A stretch of 5,956 nucleotides of DNA from Candidatus Solibacter sp. (GTDB lineage: Bacteria; Acidobacteriota; Terriglobia; Bryobacterales; Bryobacteraceae): the NCBI GenBank assembly GCA_017883345.1, contig JADGNT010000344.1, positions 1 to 5,956 on the forward strand, in the 5' to 3' direction. Below, in pieces: positions 5,499-5,956 of this stretch (position 1 is its first letter; every line of letters starts with the position of its first letter). Both the position numbers and the translations under genes were made by a program. The notes under the pieces are model-generated. The model did no database searches. It worked only from the letters and a program-made list of their open reading frames with translations, and was not told the origin of the DNA.

Positions 5499-5847
5499 AA
5501 AGCCCGCCCGGCGCCTGGAAGATATCATCGAGAACGCGCAAGCCATCCTGCGCTACACCGCCGGGATGGACCTTGAGGCGTTCGAAGAAGACCGCAAAAC
5601 GTATGACGCCGTCGAGCGTTGCCTGGAGCGGATCAGCGAAGGGGCGACAAAGCTAGGCGTCCAGGCCTCCGAGTTGATGCCGGATCAGCCCTGGCAGAAA
5701 ATACGCTCGCTCGGAAACCACCTGCGCCACGACTACGACGATATTAGCCAAGACCGGCTCTGGTACATCGTCCAAACCAACCTCCCCTCGCTACGTGCCG
5801 CCTGTGAGGACGCGCTGCGGCGGCTACGCGAGGGGCAAAGCCCGTGA
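5488..5847 (+). CDS. hepT: HEPN-domain protein, DUF86/HepT-like (toxin of a HEPN/MNT pair)
   Basis: A 119-residue, mostly helical protein of the DUF86 HEPN family, whose members are RNases in toxin-antitoxin modules. Helices run at about 9-27, 30-57 (with DRKTYDAVERCLERISEGA), 70-76, 87-97 and 100-115. The conserved block is KIRSLGNHLRHDYDDI (residues 71-86): H81 and the HxY tyrosine Y83 match the catalytic histidine and AMP-accepting tyrosine of HepT. The position five residues before H81, normally the catalytic arginine of R-x4-H, is G76. Arginines R73 and R80 are close by and could substitute. The segment after it (DRLWYIVQTNLPSLRAAC) is typical of DUF86. The TTG start at 5488 is backed by AGGGA eight bases upstream and overlaps the MNT gene by 11 bases, the usual arrangement. 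The gene ends 12 bases before a convergent gene, with no terminator visible between. Confidence 0.87.
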   Translation: MPSEKPARRLEDIIENAQAILRYTAGMDLEAFEEDRKTYDAVERCLERISEGATKLGVQASELMPDQPWQKIRSLGNHLRHDYDDISQDRLWYIVQTNLPSLRAACEDALRRLREGQSP

Positions 5848-5859
5848 AAATTGGTCGCG

Positions 5860-5956
5860 CTATTCCCCGGCGCCGCACGTGCGCCCGCCGCTTTCCAGAA
5901 CCTCGCGCACCTTTTGGGTCAGCGCGGCCGGCGTGAAGGGCTTTTGCAGAAAGGCC
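5860..5956 (-). CDS. C-terminal end of a response-regulator receiver domain, partial
   Basis: Only the last 31 residues are in the window; the rest lies beyond the right edge. They read FLQKPFTPAALTQKVREVLE (residues 2-21), then a short glycine-rich tail and a TAG stop at 5860-5862. The K-P-F pattern is the conserved lysine-proline at the end of beta-5 of CheY-like receiver domains, and the following helix matches alpha-5. Because the protein ends just after the receiver domain, it is either a stand-alone receiver protein or, as I think slightly more likely, a hybrid histidine kinase with a C-terminal receiver. It converges on the HEPN gene with a 12-base gap. Confidence 0.8.
   Translation of the reverse strand, partial: AFLQKPFTPAALTQKVREVLESGGRTCGAGE

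Overview
The window is a high-GC, densely coded bacterial chromosome segment with short gaps, TTG and GTG starts, and stop/start overlaps between genes. The gene mix (HU, an EGY-like M50 protease, glycosyltransferases, prepilin peptidase, a HEPN/MNT pair) together with palindromic repeats in the gaps suggests a free-living soil or sediment organism. Acidobacteriota of the Solibacter type is my best guess. That rests on general resemblance; no marker gene in the window proves it.

Left part, minus strand (1-1262): a flavin reductase-like FMN-binding protein (750-1262), followed by the N-terminal 212 residues of a PLP-dependent alpha-oxoamine synthase, most like glycine C-acetyltransferase (1-636, running off the left edge). 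Between them is a 74-base imperfect palindrome built from 10-base units (672-745).

Middle part, plus strand (1256-5082): a strong sigma70-type promoter drives an HU-type DNA-binding protein whose start is best placed at a TTG codon (1341). After it come an M50 (site-2-protease-like) membrane metalloprotease, a family 2 glycosyltransferase and a compact family 4-like glycosyltransferase. The last three are joined by two identical TGATG stop/start overlaps and form one translationally coupled unit, probably acting on envelope glycans or glycolipids. Two small hairpins end this block, and a complete type IV prepilin peptidase gene (4267-5082) follows, again ending in two small hairpins.

Right part (5083-5956): a MntA-like minimal nucleotidyltransferase and a HEPN (DUF86/HepT-like) gene overlap by 11 bases, as in HEPN/MNT toxin-antitoxin modules. 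The HEPN protein has a glycine where the usual catalytic arginine sits. Converging on it from the right edge are the last 31 residues of a response-regulator receiver domain on the minus strand (5860-5956).

No tRNA, rRNA, CRISPR array or insertion sequence was seen. No gap without a gene exceeds about 115 bases. Nothing here is clearly a new biological system. The points most worth a second look are the short, motif-altered GT4-like protein in its coupled operon, the variant HEPN motif, and the palindromic repeats in the gaps.
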